DNA from: a virus
Reading direction: 5' to 3' (one strand)
IMG/VR virus record: IMGVR_UViG_3300032156_000007
Span: 1-60,933 of that record
DNA length: 60,933 bases
Part shown: piece after piece, positions 34,181-42,587 of the stretch
Layout: the number at the start of each line of letters is the position of its first letter
Position numbering within the stretch: the stretch's first letter is position 1
Notes under the pieces: generated by a model
Seen by the model: the letters and a program-made list of their open reading frames with translations, nothing else
The model's database searches: none
Told to the model about the DNA's origin: nothing
Position numbers and translations under genes: made by a program

Positions 34181-36739
34181 TCAGTAGAAAGCGTCCGGAT
34201 CCTTAGGAGCCGACTGCTTCGAAATATAGGGTTTTTTACTTGTCAGTAAGGCCGCATAACTGAAAGGCATATCCCCTCCAAAATGACGGAACACCTCCAT
34301 CCTGTTTCCTCCGGGCTGAAGCTCTCCCTTCCACCCACGAGCGTAATTCACGTTGACCGCAGTGTCACAAGAGCTGTTGACAGCAATGCTATGCTGGCAG
34401 CTCACGATGTTCGCCACGTAGTTCCTCTGCCTCCAGTATAGAGGTCGGTTCACCATCAATCCGAAGTGCGGCAGGATCTGTATATTCAAGGACCTTGCCT
34501 CGGAGTTAGACCTACGGAGATCGATAGCGGCGAAGACCGCAGCCGCCTCATCGGTCACCACCTCCGTCCAAGGGCTCTTCTCAGAGGCAGGTCGGAAACC
34601 CAAGAGACCGGCCAGCTCGGGGGCTATCACGAACTGGGTATGCCGCGTGTCTCGGTTGTTCAGATCTTGTCCCTGTTTCGCGATATTCCCTGGGGTACAC
34701 CTCGCTACGGTTTTTAAACCGCTGTCACTCACTGCGTTGCTGAAGCCGTAGGTCTCATGCTTGTCTATAGTGAAATATGCCCCGTAGTTCATCTCCCCAC
34801 CGTCGGTCAGGGAGGCATAACGAGTGGAGCCCGACTCAAAGGCATGCTCGGATCCGTAGCCCTCAGTGAGAAGACTGAGGTCCGAAGACATCTGCATCAT
34901 CTCGTAGATCTGGTCTTCCGTGTATTTGGTACTACCCTCAGCCCACCCCTGCAAGTTCTCCCGCGCAGTCTGAATCGCGGATTCGATGTCCGCGTTGCTA
35001 ACGGTAGCCCCTTCGTAATCGAACATCCAAGGGTCGAAATCGTAGAAAGGCATCTCGAAGACGAGATCACCCTTGGGAGTGGCGTAGAAGCAGAACTGGA
35101 TCTGATCCGCTGCATCGTACAGAAAAGTAAGACGATCCTTGAACTCGGAGTGCAAGCCGCCCCCGGCCCCGGCCATCATCTCATTCAGAACTCCCGAAGC
35201 AGTACCCATTGCCAGCCCCGAGGGCGCGACATAGAATACACGGCCCCCGCCAACGGGGTAGTCCTCTTCGTGCTGCCCAATCTGAGTGATAATGTCGTAA
35301 GGTGTCGTCATCTGCGACTTGTAGGCCTGGGCGGCTGCGGTCTTCCCCATGATCTCCGGATCCTTAGAAGTGACTCGATGGTGGATGTAATCGTTCAGTT
35401 TCCGGAGTTCGGCAACATCGAGATGCTCACCACCCATAGATTCTTCCAAGGACCACCCAAGACGGGCGGCCTCCAGCATCGTGGGAGGAGGACTTCCAAG
35501 GAATATAGCATGAACGCCGTACTTCTCGTTCTTCCTCTTGAACATCGCCTCTCCGCGAGGATTACAGATCGGCGGAAGATTAGCGCCAGTAAGCCGATTG
35601 AGCTTATAACCCTCCAGATACTGCTTCAAGAGCTTCGTATTCTCTGTGGGGCTCAACGCCGCGATCTCATCGGCGCTCATACCAGTTGCGGTATTCATCA
35701 AGTAGATGTTACCTTCCGCGGTACTCATGAACGCAAGGGCGTAATCAGTCATCTCGGAAAGGGTTCCCCTATAGGAGTCCAGACCGAAGAAGAGGAGTTC
35801 CAAAATCTCATACACGGAGAAATAAGCAAACAGCTCCTGATATGGCACCCAGTTTATGGAACCAACGTTCTGGAAAATCGGGAACAGAGCGGCCATCGCA
35901 GGATCAAGAACCGCATCGACATTCATCTGGAAGAAGGAGTACCGCGCCAGCTTGGACACGTCAGTACCCGAGATAGTAACAACAGACTCCTGGTTCACCC
36001 CGCGGTCCTCCACAAAACCATCCACGAAGCCAGCGAACATCCAATACCAAACAGTGGGACTAAATGGATCCCTGAACGCGATCCTGATGGGGTCATTGGG
36101 ATGGAAAATGCAATCGCCTTCAGTGAGGGGATACACATACCGCGCAGTGGTGTCCCCCTCGAAGACGTTTTGGTACATAGGATCGTCTTTTTTGTCCGCA
36201 TAGAGTTCATCCCATTTCGGAATGATAACACTGGACTTCTTGGCAAGGACTACCGGCTTGATGGTCGCAGGCACGGATCCGTACGTCCAGTTGTTTCCGC
36301 CCTGCGCGGTTTTCAATTTTTTATAAAAGTCATCTACCACCCCGGCCATCTCCGCCGATTGCTCAGAATTCATGTACTTCTGCATATACTTGTACACTTC
36401 AGCAGGATCTTCACCAGCATTGTCCGCCTGAAAACGTTGCGTGCTCATATAAGCAGTCTGGTTCTGTCCCAGGGTAGTCGCCAGCCAGTCTCGACTACTG
36501 GCGATCACCGTCATGTCCATGTGGTCCAAGATGTACTTGTCACCCATGTTAGCCAGAGCGATAGTGCACGTCCCCGGGGACCGATCCATGCTTCCACCGG
36601 ATTGATTCACCCTGACTTCAATGACGTCCCCGGACACTTCTTGCCCATAGATGAAAACACGAAAAGCCGGGAACGCTGCACGGTAGATCCCTTCCTGGGA
36701 TGAGGTTCCAGTAGCCTGATTTTTCAATATACCGTCCAT
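34181..36739 (-). CDS. large baseplate hub-like protein
   Basis: This 852-residue protein starts at ATG 36739. It opens with a strand-rich segment (FPAFRVFIYGQEVSGDVIEV, then VNQSGGSMDRSPGTCTIALA) typical of hub proteins that cap the tail tube and bind the spike. A further strand region describes DPIRIAFRDPFSPTVWYWMFAG (residues about 222-243, about 20 residues of the pattern are clear). The C-terminal third resembles hub domain folds (LNIQILPHFGLMVNRPLYWR). Its position next to the spike gene supports a hub role. It is about twice the size of T4 gp27. Confidence 0.6.
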   Translation of the reverse strand: MDGILKNQATGTSSQEGIYRAAFPAFRVFIYGQEVSGDVIEVRVNQSGGSMDRSPGTCTIALANMGDKYILDHMDMTVIASSRDWLATTLGQNQTAYMSTQRFQADNAGEDPAEVYKYMQKYMNSEQSAEMAGVVDDFYKKLKTAQGGNNWTYGSVPATIKPVVLAKKSSVIIPKWDELYADKKDDPMYQNVFEGDTTARYVYPLTEGDCIFHPNDPIRIAFRDPFSPTVWYWMFAGFVDGFVEDRGVNQESVVTISGTDVSKLARYSFFQMNVDAVLDPAMAALFPIFQNVGSINWVPYQELFAYFSVYEILELLFFGLDSYRGTLSEMTDYALAFMSTAEGNIYLMNTATGMSADEIAALSPTENTKLLKQYLEGYKLNRLTGANLPPICNPRGEAMFKRKNEKYGVHAIFLGSPPPTMLEAARLGWSLEESMGGEHLDVAELRKLNDYIHHRVTSKDPEIMGKTAAAQAYKSQMTTPYDIITQIGQHEEDYPVGGGRVFYVAPSGLAMGTASGVLNEMMAGAGGGLHSEFKDRLTFLYDAADQIQFCFYATPKGDLVFEMPFYDFDPWMFDYEGATVSNADIESAIQTARENLQGWAEGSTKYTEDQIYEMMQMSSDLSLLTEGYGSEHAFESGSTRYASLTDGGEMNYGAYFTIDKHETYGFSNAVSDSGLKTVARCTPGNIAKQGQDLNNRDTRHTQFVIAPELAGLLGFRPASEKSPWTEVVTDEAAAVFAAIDLRRSNSEARSLNIQILPHFGLMVNRPLYWRQRNYVANIVSCQHSIAVNSSCDTAVNVNYARGWKGELQPGGNRMEVFRHFGGDMPFSYAALLTSKKPYISKQSAPKDPDAFY

Positions 36740-36750
36740 CTAGGTCTCCG

Positions 36751-37515
36751 CTACTCAAGCTCATTGAAGAATTGGGTCCCCAACGAGAGTGAAATGTACC
36801 TAAAAATATCATCCATGGATGGCATCGTCTCCGTCGCCACGAAGCTGAACGAGTAGTTCTTACTAAACGGGTTGGACGCATCGTCCGTGAATTCCAAAAC
36901 CCGGTCAAAATACCCAATGAATGTAATCATGGCGTTACCTAAGATAGGGCTCGTATACATAAAGTAGGACTTATTCGGAATTCCGGAAAACGGATCTATC
37001 ACGGGTTCCCGCGTCATGCTGTATAGATTCCAGAAGTTCAGCAACTTCGAAGCACCCGCCAAAGTCTCTACATCAAGGCCCTCCTGCTTCGTCTGCGATT
37101 TCAAAAAGTCACGGAGCCTCTTGGTCTGCTTGGAGACCACACTGTTTCGTTGCATCCCCGTCCTGATATTTATGTTCCCCGTACTTCCCGAGAACGCTAT
37201 ATTGATAACGTCGTTGTTCCGACCCTTCGCATTGGTCCAGTGAAAAAACACCGCGCCAGACTGAGTGTCCCTCCTGGTGATCCTCTTGTTCTGCGTAAAG
37301 GTCACCGTCTCGGGGTTCATCTTCATACGCACAGGATCGATGTCGTTCCGAGTCCTGTGATCCGAACTGAAGACAAAAGGAACCCGGTAAGACACATCCT
37401 CGTAGGGATTAAGAATTCGCTCAAGTATACGCTCAGCAGAAGGGGCTTGGATCCCATTGCTAGTACCGAAGGCCTCCATCATGTTCTTCCAAAATTGTTG
37501 CTTCGTAATAGCCAT
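36751..37515 (-). CDS. baseplate/tail protein (conserved myovirus type)
   Basis: The likely start is ATG 37515, with AGGTG six bases upstream; a TTG at 37530 is an alternative. The product has 254 residues. It contains RMKMNPETVTFTQNKRITRR, VINIAFSGSTGNINI and SPILGNAMITFIGYFDRVLE. This pattern (an NP-x-T-x2-x-x-NKRI motif, then a GSTG strand) is common to tail proteins encoded between tape measure and hub in large myoviruses. Its exact place in the baseplate is not known to me. Confidence 0.65.
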   Translation of the reverse strand: MAITKQQFWKNMMEAFGTSNGIQAPSAERILERILNPYEDVSYRVPFVFSSDHRTRNDIDPVRMKMNPETVTFTQNKRITRRDTQSGAVFFHWTNAKGRNNDVINIAFSGSTGNINIRTGMQRNSVVSKQTKRLRDFLKSQTKQEGLDVETLAGASKLLNFWNLYSMTREPVIDPFSGIPNKSYFMYTSPILGNAMITFIGYFDRVLEFTDDASNPFSKNYSFSFVATETMPSMDDIFRYISLSLGTQFFNELE

Positions 37516-37548
37516 GTATACACCTATCAAACCCCGCCGGAGGCAGGG

Positions 37549-40284
37549 CTATTGAAATACGGCTTCGCCCTCAACCCGTTTCCCCGTCTCTTTGTCCCAC
37601 ATACCTCCTGCGATGGGGACAACCAGACCTCGGCCCTTTTTCCAACCAGATCCGCTTTCATGCCCACTACCTGTGGGGCGGTGGATGAACCTCGTAGCCC
37701 CCTTCGTCCAGTCTCCAGTACCCTTATCCCCACGAAGAATGCTACGCGCGAAGTCTATGGTCTCCGGATCCGGACGGGCTCCTGAAGCAAAATTCCTTCT
37801 GCCGGCCTTCCCGTACTTCTTGTTCCCAGCATCGCTCGCTCCCCAGCCCTTCTCGGCAGTAATGGCCTTCGCGAGCTTACCCCCTCCACCCTTTTTGAGG
37901 CCACCTACGCGGTTCAACGCAGTCCAAGCGATACCCAGCTGTTCCTTTCTACGGTCATCTCGGTACCTGCCGGACTCGCTCTGAATCATCCGTGCCAGAG
38001 CCTCCACGTCCTCACTGGTAAAAGAGCCCTCTTTGGACAATTGCATACTAGAGAACGTCCCTGGAGCGCCTCCGTAACCGCTGATATTGGTGAAATCGAA
38101 CCCGCACCGAGGACAATTTCCCGAGATGAGGATATTGATGCTCCCCTCGGCATCCACACTCTGCACCTGAAGATGCAAACCCCCACCGACCCATTTGTCA
38201 CCCCAGTCCTGAACAGAACCTGCCTTGGTGCCCTTCGCACCTTTAGGAGACGAAGCCCCAGGAACAGGTCGAGGGGGTACGATGTCCTGAGTGAAAGGCG
38301 ACCCCTTCTCCAGATCCGCAGCAGGGATGTTGATACCCCCCAAGACTGGGGTACCACCACCTTTAGGAGATTTGGACAGAGAGCTAGACCCGTACGGATC
38401 GTAGTCCCAAGCCTTCTTCAGGGCCTGCAACGAGGGCCCCATGATGTCGCTCGCCATGCCCTTGGCGGAGGCAATCATCTGGTCGAGGCCGCGTCCCATC
38501 TTTGCTTTGTTCTTCCCCTGGTTGCCCAAAAGGTCTTCAATATCTTGCGCCAGTTCCCTTTGTGCCGTGGTATCATGAGTAATGGCATTGACAATGAACT
38601 GCGGCATGGCCTTGAGGTATGCAATGAGGTATGCCAAAGCGGTTATGATGTATCCCATCAGCCCCTGACCAAAGTTAGCCAAGCCCTTCAACCACTTGTT
38701 CATCATGAGTTCAAACTTGCTTCTTTTCTCTGCCTCCGTATGAAAAGAGTTCTTCAGAATAGTGATGTTATCCTTCGTTGCTCGCGCGGCCTCAACCATA
38801 TTTCCTTCGCGAGCGTGCTTCCCAATAGTAGCGATCAAGCGGGCCCCCTCAAACCCCAGGCCCATAGAGGCTTCCATGAAGTACCGGGCTGCATCTTCAT
38901 CTTCCCCAGTAGCCTTCATCGCCATGTCGTAAATGGTAGTCACAATGTGAACGACCTCATTTGTGTCCTCCCCATCAAGAACACGCAAGAAGGCGTCCAT
39001 CATCTTCTGTCTCGCTTCCAAGCCCTTCCCGTACCCCAAACGCTCTCCCAGGGCGACCTTCCAGTTGTCACCCATCTTTGCCACGCCACCAGCGAACTGT
39101 TGGAGACCAACGGCCGCCTGCTTCCCGGCAAACTGCTTGGGCACCCCCATCTTCGAGAAGGCATCCGTAACGTGCACATAGATGTCCACTACGTTATCAA
39201 TATTATAGCCCATCCGAGCCAACTCGGAACTAGCGTCCTCGACATTCTTCACGAACTGCATGGCACCCACACCAGAGTCCCGACCGACCATGTACATGCG
39301 GAGAAGGGAATCCTTCGCCTCATCAGCCGTCTTCCCATAATCCGCCATCATGCCGACCATCCGCTTCGCGCTCTCCCCGCCCGGAAGTTCAAACATCTTA
39401 TCCAAGGCAAGAGTCACCGTCACCGCGTTCGATTCCACATCCTTGAAGACTGACTTCATCGGAGACATCATCTGGGAGACGCTGAAGCCTCCGTCAACGA
39501 ACGCCTGCGCGGTAGCCTGGATTTCTTCACGTTGGATGCCCAAGAATCTCTGGAAGGTTTCTTGAATCGCAGACAACCGGGAAGTACCTTTTGCGAGCGC
39601 TCCCTTGACGCCGTCATCGTATGCTGCAATGAGAATATTTTTCATCTCTCCCGACTGAGCACGAACACGATCCCTATCCATGTACCCGTAAGCCATGATG
39701 CCAATGAATCCCGCCACGATAGCCGCGGGCTTGGGTATCTTCAACTTCGACATCATCCCGCCGATCCTACCCTTGACAGTCCTCACTTCTGAGGTGAGGT
39801 ACCTCCCGATAGGACCACGCTTTTTTTTCTTCCCCTTGGATCCTTTGGAAACGACCCCTCCTTGAGTCGTACCACCTCCAAGGCCGCCCCCAACGCCCTC
39901 GCCATCGTCACCCTCAGAGGGTGCAGTAGCCTCTGCCACCGCGGCCTCTGCCCTCTTGGAGAGGCTCTCAAAGCCCTGCTCGGCACCAGTTATCGCCCCC
40001 CGCATCCCCTCGAACACGGAATCGAACTCTGCTGAAAGACCGCTGAACTTACCTGCTATGGAACTGATGTACTCCTCGCTGGCTCCGATGGCTTTCGCGC
40101 CTTCCAGCAATCGAGGATCACCCGATATTTCGTCAATAGTTGCCTTGAAGCCCTCTCGCAAGCTGTCCAACAGCGAATCGAAGGACTCGGTGTTGGCACG
40201 AGACATATCTGTAATTGCAGCACCAAGATCCGTAAATCTGGTACGGGCCTCTTCGAGCTGCTGGATGTCAACCAATCCACTCAT
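37549..40284 (-). CDS. tape-measure paralogue 3 with SleB-type cell-wall hydrolase domain
   Basis: This 911-residue protein shares a core of about 230 residues (near 39010-39690) with the two genes upstream, including GYMDRDRVRAQSGEM, GIQREEIQATAQAFVDGGF, ALDKMF and KQFAGKQAAVGLQ. A Gly/Ser-rich linker with one CPRC follows. The C-terminal part, from about residue 750 (LARMIQSESGRYRDD, then LGIAWTALNRVGG), matches the cell-wall hydrolase family of SleB, with the Glu in SES as likely catalytic residue. It would measure tail length and open peptidoglycan during DNA entry. It is the only one of the three copies with the hydrolase. Confidence 0.85.
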   Translation of the reverse strand: MSGLVDIQQLEEARTRFTDLGAAITDMSRANTESFDSLLDSLREGFKATIDEISGDPRLLEGAKAIGASEEYISSIAGKFSGLSAEFDSVFEGMRGAITGAEQGFESLSKRAEAAVAEATAPSEGDDGEGVGGGLGGGTTQGGVVSKGSKGKKKKRGPIGRYLTSEVRTVKGRIGGMMSKLKIPKPAAIVAGFIGIMAYGYMDRDRVRAQSGEMKNILIAAYDDGVKGALAKGTSRLSAIQETFQRFLGIQREEIQATAQAFVDGGFSVSQMMSPMKSVFKDVESNAVTVTLALDKMFELPGGESAKRMVGMMADYGKTADEAKDSLLRMYMVGRDSGVGAMQFVKNVEDASSELARMGYNIDNVVDIYVHVTDAFSKMGVPKQFAGKQAAVGLQQFAGGVAKMGDNWKVALGERLGYGKGLEARQKMMDAFLRVLDGEDTNEVVHIVTTIYDMAMKATGEDEDAARYFMEASMGLGFEGARLIATIGKHAREGNMVEAARATKDNITILKNSFHTEAEKRSKFELMMNKWLKGLANFGQGLMGYIITALAYLIAYLKAMPQFIVNAITHDTTAQRELAQDIEDLLGNQGKNKAKMGRGLDQMIASAKGMASDIMGPSLQALKKAWDYDPYGSSSLSKSPKGGGTPVLGGINIPAADLEKGSPFTQDIVPPRPVPGASSPKGAKGTKAGSVQDWGDKWVGGGLHLQVQSVDAEGSINILISGNCPRCGFDFTNISGYGGAPGTFSSMQLSKEGSFTSEDVEALARMIQSESGRYRDDRRKEQLGIAWTALNRVGGLKKGGGGKLAKAITAEKGWGASDAGNKKYGKAGRRNFASGARPDPETIDFARSILRGDKGTGDWTKGATRFIHRPTGSGHESGSGWKKGRGLVVPIAGGMWDKETGKRVEGEAVFQ

Positions 40285-40285
40285 G

Positions 40286-42580
40286 CTATGGTGTCCCCAT
40301 CCTTGGATTCAACGTCGGGTACTGCTCCACCTGAGACTGTAACACAGCATTTCCCAAATCTTCTGTAGATATTGGGGGCTGGGCCGGATTGATCACTGGG
40401 CCGGAAGAGGCCCCCACCGCAGGCTGTGCGGTGCGTTCTCGCGCTTTCGGATCATCCGCTCCTACGTTCCTGGTGACCAATACATTGGACAATGCGGTCG
40501 CCACTGCCCCGCCGAGAATACCCGTCGCGGAGACCAACTTGAAGTGCTTCTCCGCAGGTCCTTGCAGACCTGTCCCCTCCAGCAACTCCTCCTCATGACG
40601 AAATCTCTTCTCCTGTTCGGCTTCGGGATCTCCAAAAACACCACCCCACGAGTCCTTAGGATCGGTCTTCATCCCTCCAGGCAGTGGTGGCGGAGGGGGT
40701 GCCTTGGGATCCCAGCGCATAGCTCCAATAGCGGGAGCGAGAGAGTCCCCAAACTCCTTCCCTAAGGCCGTCAGAACTCCATCCGTACCCTTCAACATCA
40801 GGTCCCACCCATCGGCCATATTTTTAAAAACCTGACGATTCGCGTAATACATTTTCAACTTGAGTCCATAAGCAGTGCGGCCCCCCGAGCCCTCTTCACC
40901 CTGAATCATCATAGACTTCAATCCGAGTATGCAAGCCGCGATGAGAGAAACCAATATCGCCATAAGACCAACCCCGATGTTCGACATGGAAGTAACCAGC
41001 TCACGACGGGTCTTAAACAACTCGGAAACCATCTTTCCTTCCGTAGTAAAGGCCTGCTTCAGATTAGCGCGAGCCTCCTTCGACATACTTTCCAGGGTAT
41101 CACCCTTCTCTAAGATCCCCAAGGTATCGACCAAGATCGCCGCCGAACGGTTACTCGTTCGTAGGTTCTGCTGCACGGCCAAGATCGCCTTACTTCTTTC
41201 AGGAGTCGTTCTCTTAATAACCAGAGTCCCGTAAGAACGAATGAGAGACTCCAAAAAGCTCTCGTCCTTCCCGGAAGAAATCCTACGAAGACCGTCACTG
41301 AACCGAATAAGAAGCTCATGTGCATTCGATTCAGTATCTTTGAAAATGTCTCTCGCCAAGGCCACTTTCATTTGGTCATCCATCTTCGTGAACGCCGTCA
41401 TGAGGTCCACAGCGACCCCCTCCACCTCACGGCCGGCGTACTGGGACTCCAAGCCCATGCTCGCGTAGTGTCCTAACAACTTCTCCACGAAAGAACCAAC
41501 GGTCTCTGCGTTGATGCCCATATTTGAGAGAGGATCCGCAGCAGCCATGACGATACGAGTAAAATTACTGACCCCTATGGAACTCCGCTCTCCCGCAGCG
41601 GTCATCTTTACGGTCAGATCCGCCGCAGAGTTGAGTGACATCCCGTAATCACGAACTAGGGTTACGATGTTCTCCATCGATTCCGATGTAGAAAAGTTGT
41701 AATGTTTTCCCAACCCAAGAGAGAGGGTAATAACGTTGTGCCCTACACGCCCCAGACCCTTATCGTAGCGCCTCAAAGCGTCAGTAGCAGAAAATCCATT
41801 GTCTACCATCACCTTGGCAGCAGCCTGGACCTCTTTACGACCCACACCCCAGTACCACTGCGCCCGCTCACCCCAATTCGCAAACCAACGAGTAGCCTTC
41901 CGTCCCGCAGCAGACATGACACTGTCTACACTGCCCTCGAAAATGTTAGCCATCTCCCCCATCTCGGCACGACGTCGATTATGCTCCGTGTATCCGAGAG
42001 CAATAGAACCTATAACAGCACCAAGAAATCCTGAAGAAAGCTGACCAGGGATGTTACTCAAGATACTCTTAATTTTGTCCTTGGTCTTCTTCATCTCCTT
42101 TTCAACAAACTCAATCAGCCTGGAAGTTCTCTTCTTATGCCTCTTGACCATCTCCTCGGCAGAGGTAACAGAAATGTAGATTCTGGATTCCGCACCATCG
42201 AGCTTCTGCTCTGCTTTCCGAGGATCTATTCCAGCTAAAGAAGACTCCTGAACCTGCTGCACCGCCGCCGATGCGGTGTCCGCAGCGCCAGCCCCCTCTT
42301 CGGAAGGTCCAATATTCTCAAAAACCCCTTTGAGGTCACCGACACTACGAACAGCACCATCAATAGCACCCTTGATGCGCTCAGCCTCCGCAGAAAAAGC
42401 AACAGCAGGAGAGGGCATAGAAGTAGGAACGGATGCAGACGCCAAGGAGCCCAGAGAGACCTTCATGTCACGGCCCAGGAGTTGTACTGCCGAGCCCAGG
42501 TCCGTGTACGTGCGGTGTACAGAATCAACCTGGTCACTCAGGTCCGCAAGATCCAGGTCTATCAAAAAAGAGTTCTCCAT
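40286..42580 (-). CDS. tape-measure paralogue 2
   Basis: This 764-residue, mainly helical protein has a core near 41340-42000 that aligns with the flanking genes: GYTEHNRRRAEMGEMANIF, YWGVGRKEVQAAAKVMVDNG, LGKHYNFSTSESMENIV, GHYASMGLESQYAGREVEG. Hydrophobic segments such as GVGLMAILVSLIAACILGL are typical of tape-measure proteins, which fill the tail lumen and pass into the host envelope. It begins seven bases after the upstream copy. The C-terminus is proline-rich and has no hydrolase domain. Confidence 0.85.
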   Translation of the reverse strand: MENSFLIDLDLADLSDQVDSVHRTYTDLGSAVQLLGRDMKVSLGSLASASVPTSMPSPAVAFSAEAERIKGAIDGAVRSVGDLKGVFENIGPSEEGAGAADTASAAVQQVQESSLAGIDPRKAEQKLDGAESRIYISVTSAEEMVKRHKKRTSRLIEFVEKEMKKTKDKIKSILSNIPGQLSSGFLGAVIGSIALGYTEHNRRRAEMGEMANIFEGSVDSVMSAAGRKATRWFANWGERAQWYWGVGRKEVQAAAKVMVDNGFSATDALRRYDKGLGRVGHNVITLSLGLGKHYNFSTSESMENIVTLVRDYGMSLNSAADLTVKMTAAGERSSIGVSNFTRIVMAAADPLSNMGINAETVGSFVEKLLGHYASMGLESQYAGREVEGVAVDLMTAFTKMDDQMKVALARDIFKDTESNAHELLIRFSDGLRRISSGKDESFLESLIRSYGTLVIKRTTPERSKAILAVQQNLRTSNRSAAILVDTLGILEKGDTLESMSKEARANLKQAFTTEGKMVSELFKTRRELVTSMSNIGVGLMAILVSLIAACILGLKSMMIQGEEGSGGRTAYGLKLKMYYANRQVFKNMADGWDLMLKGTDGVLTALGKEFGDSLAPAIGAMRWDPKAPPPPPLPGGMKTDPKDSWGGVFGDPEAEQEKRFRHEEELLEGTGLQGPAEKHFKLVSATGILGGAVATALSNVLVTRNVGADDPKARERTAQPAVGASSGPVINPAQPPISTEDLGNAVLQSQVEQYPTLNPRMGTP

Positions 42581-42587
42581 ATGTTCC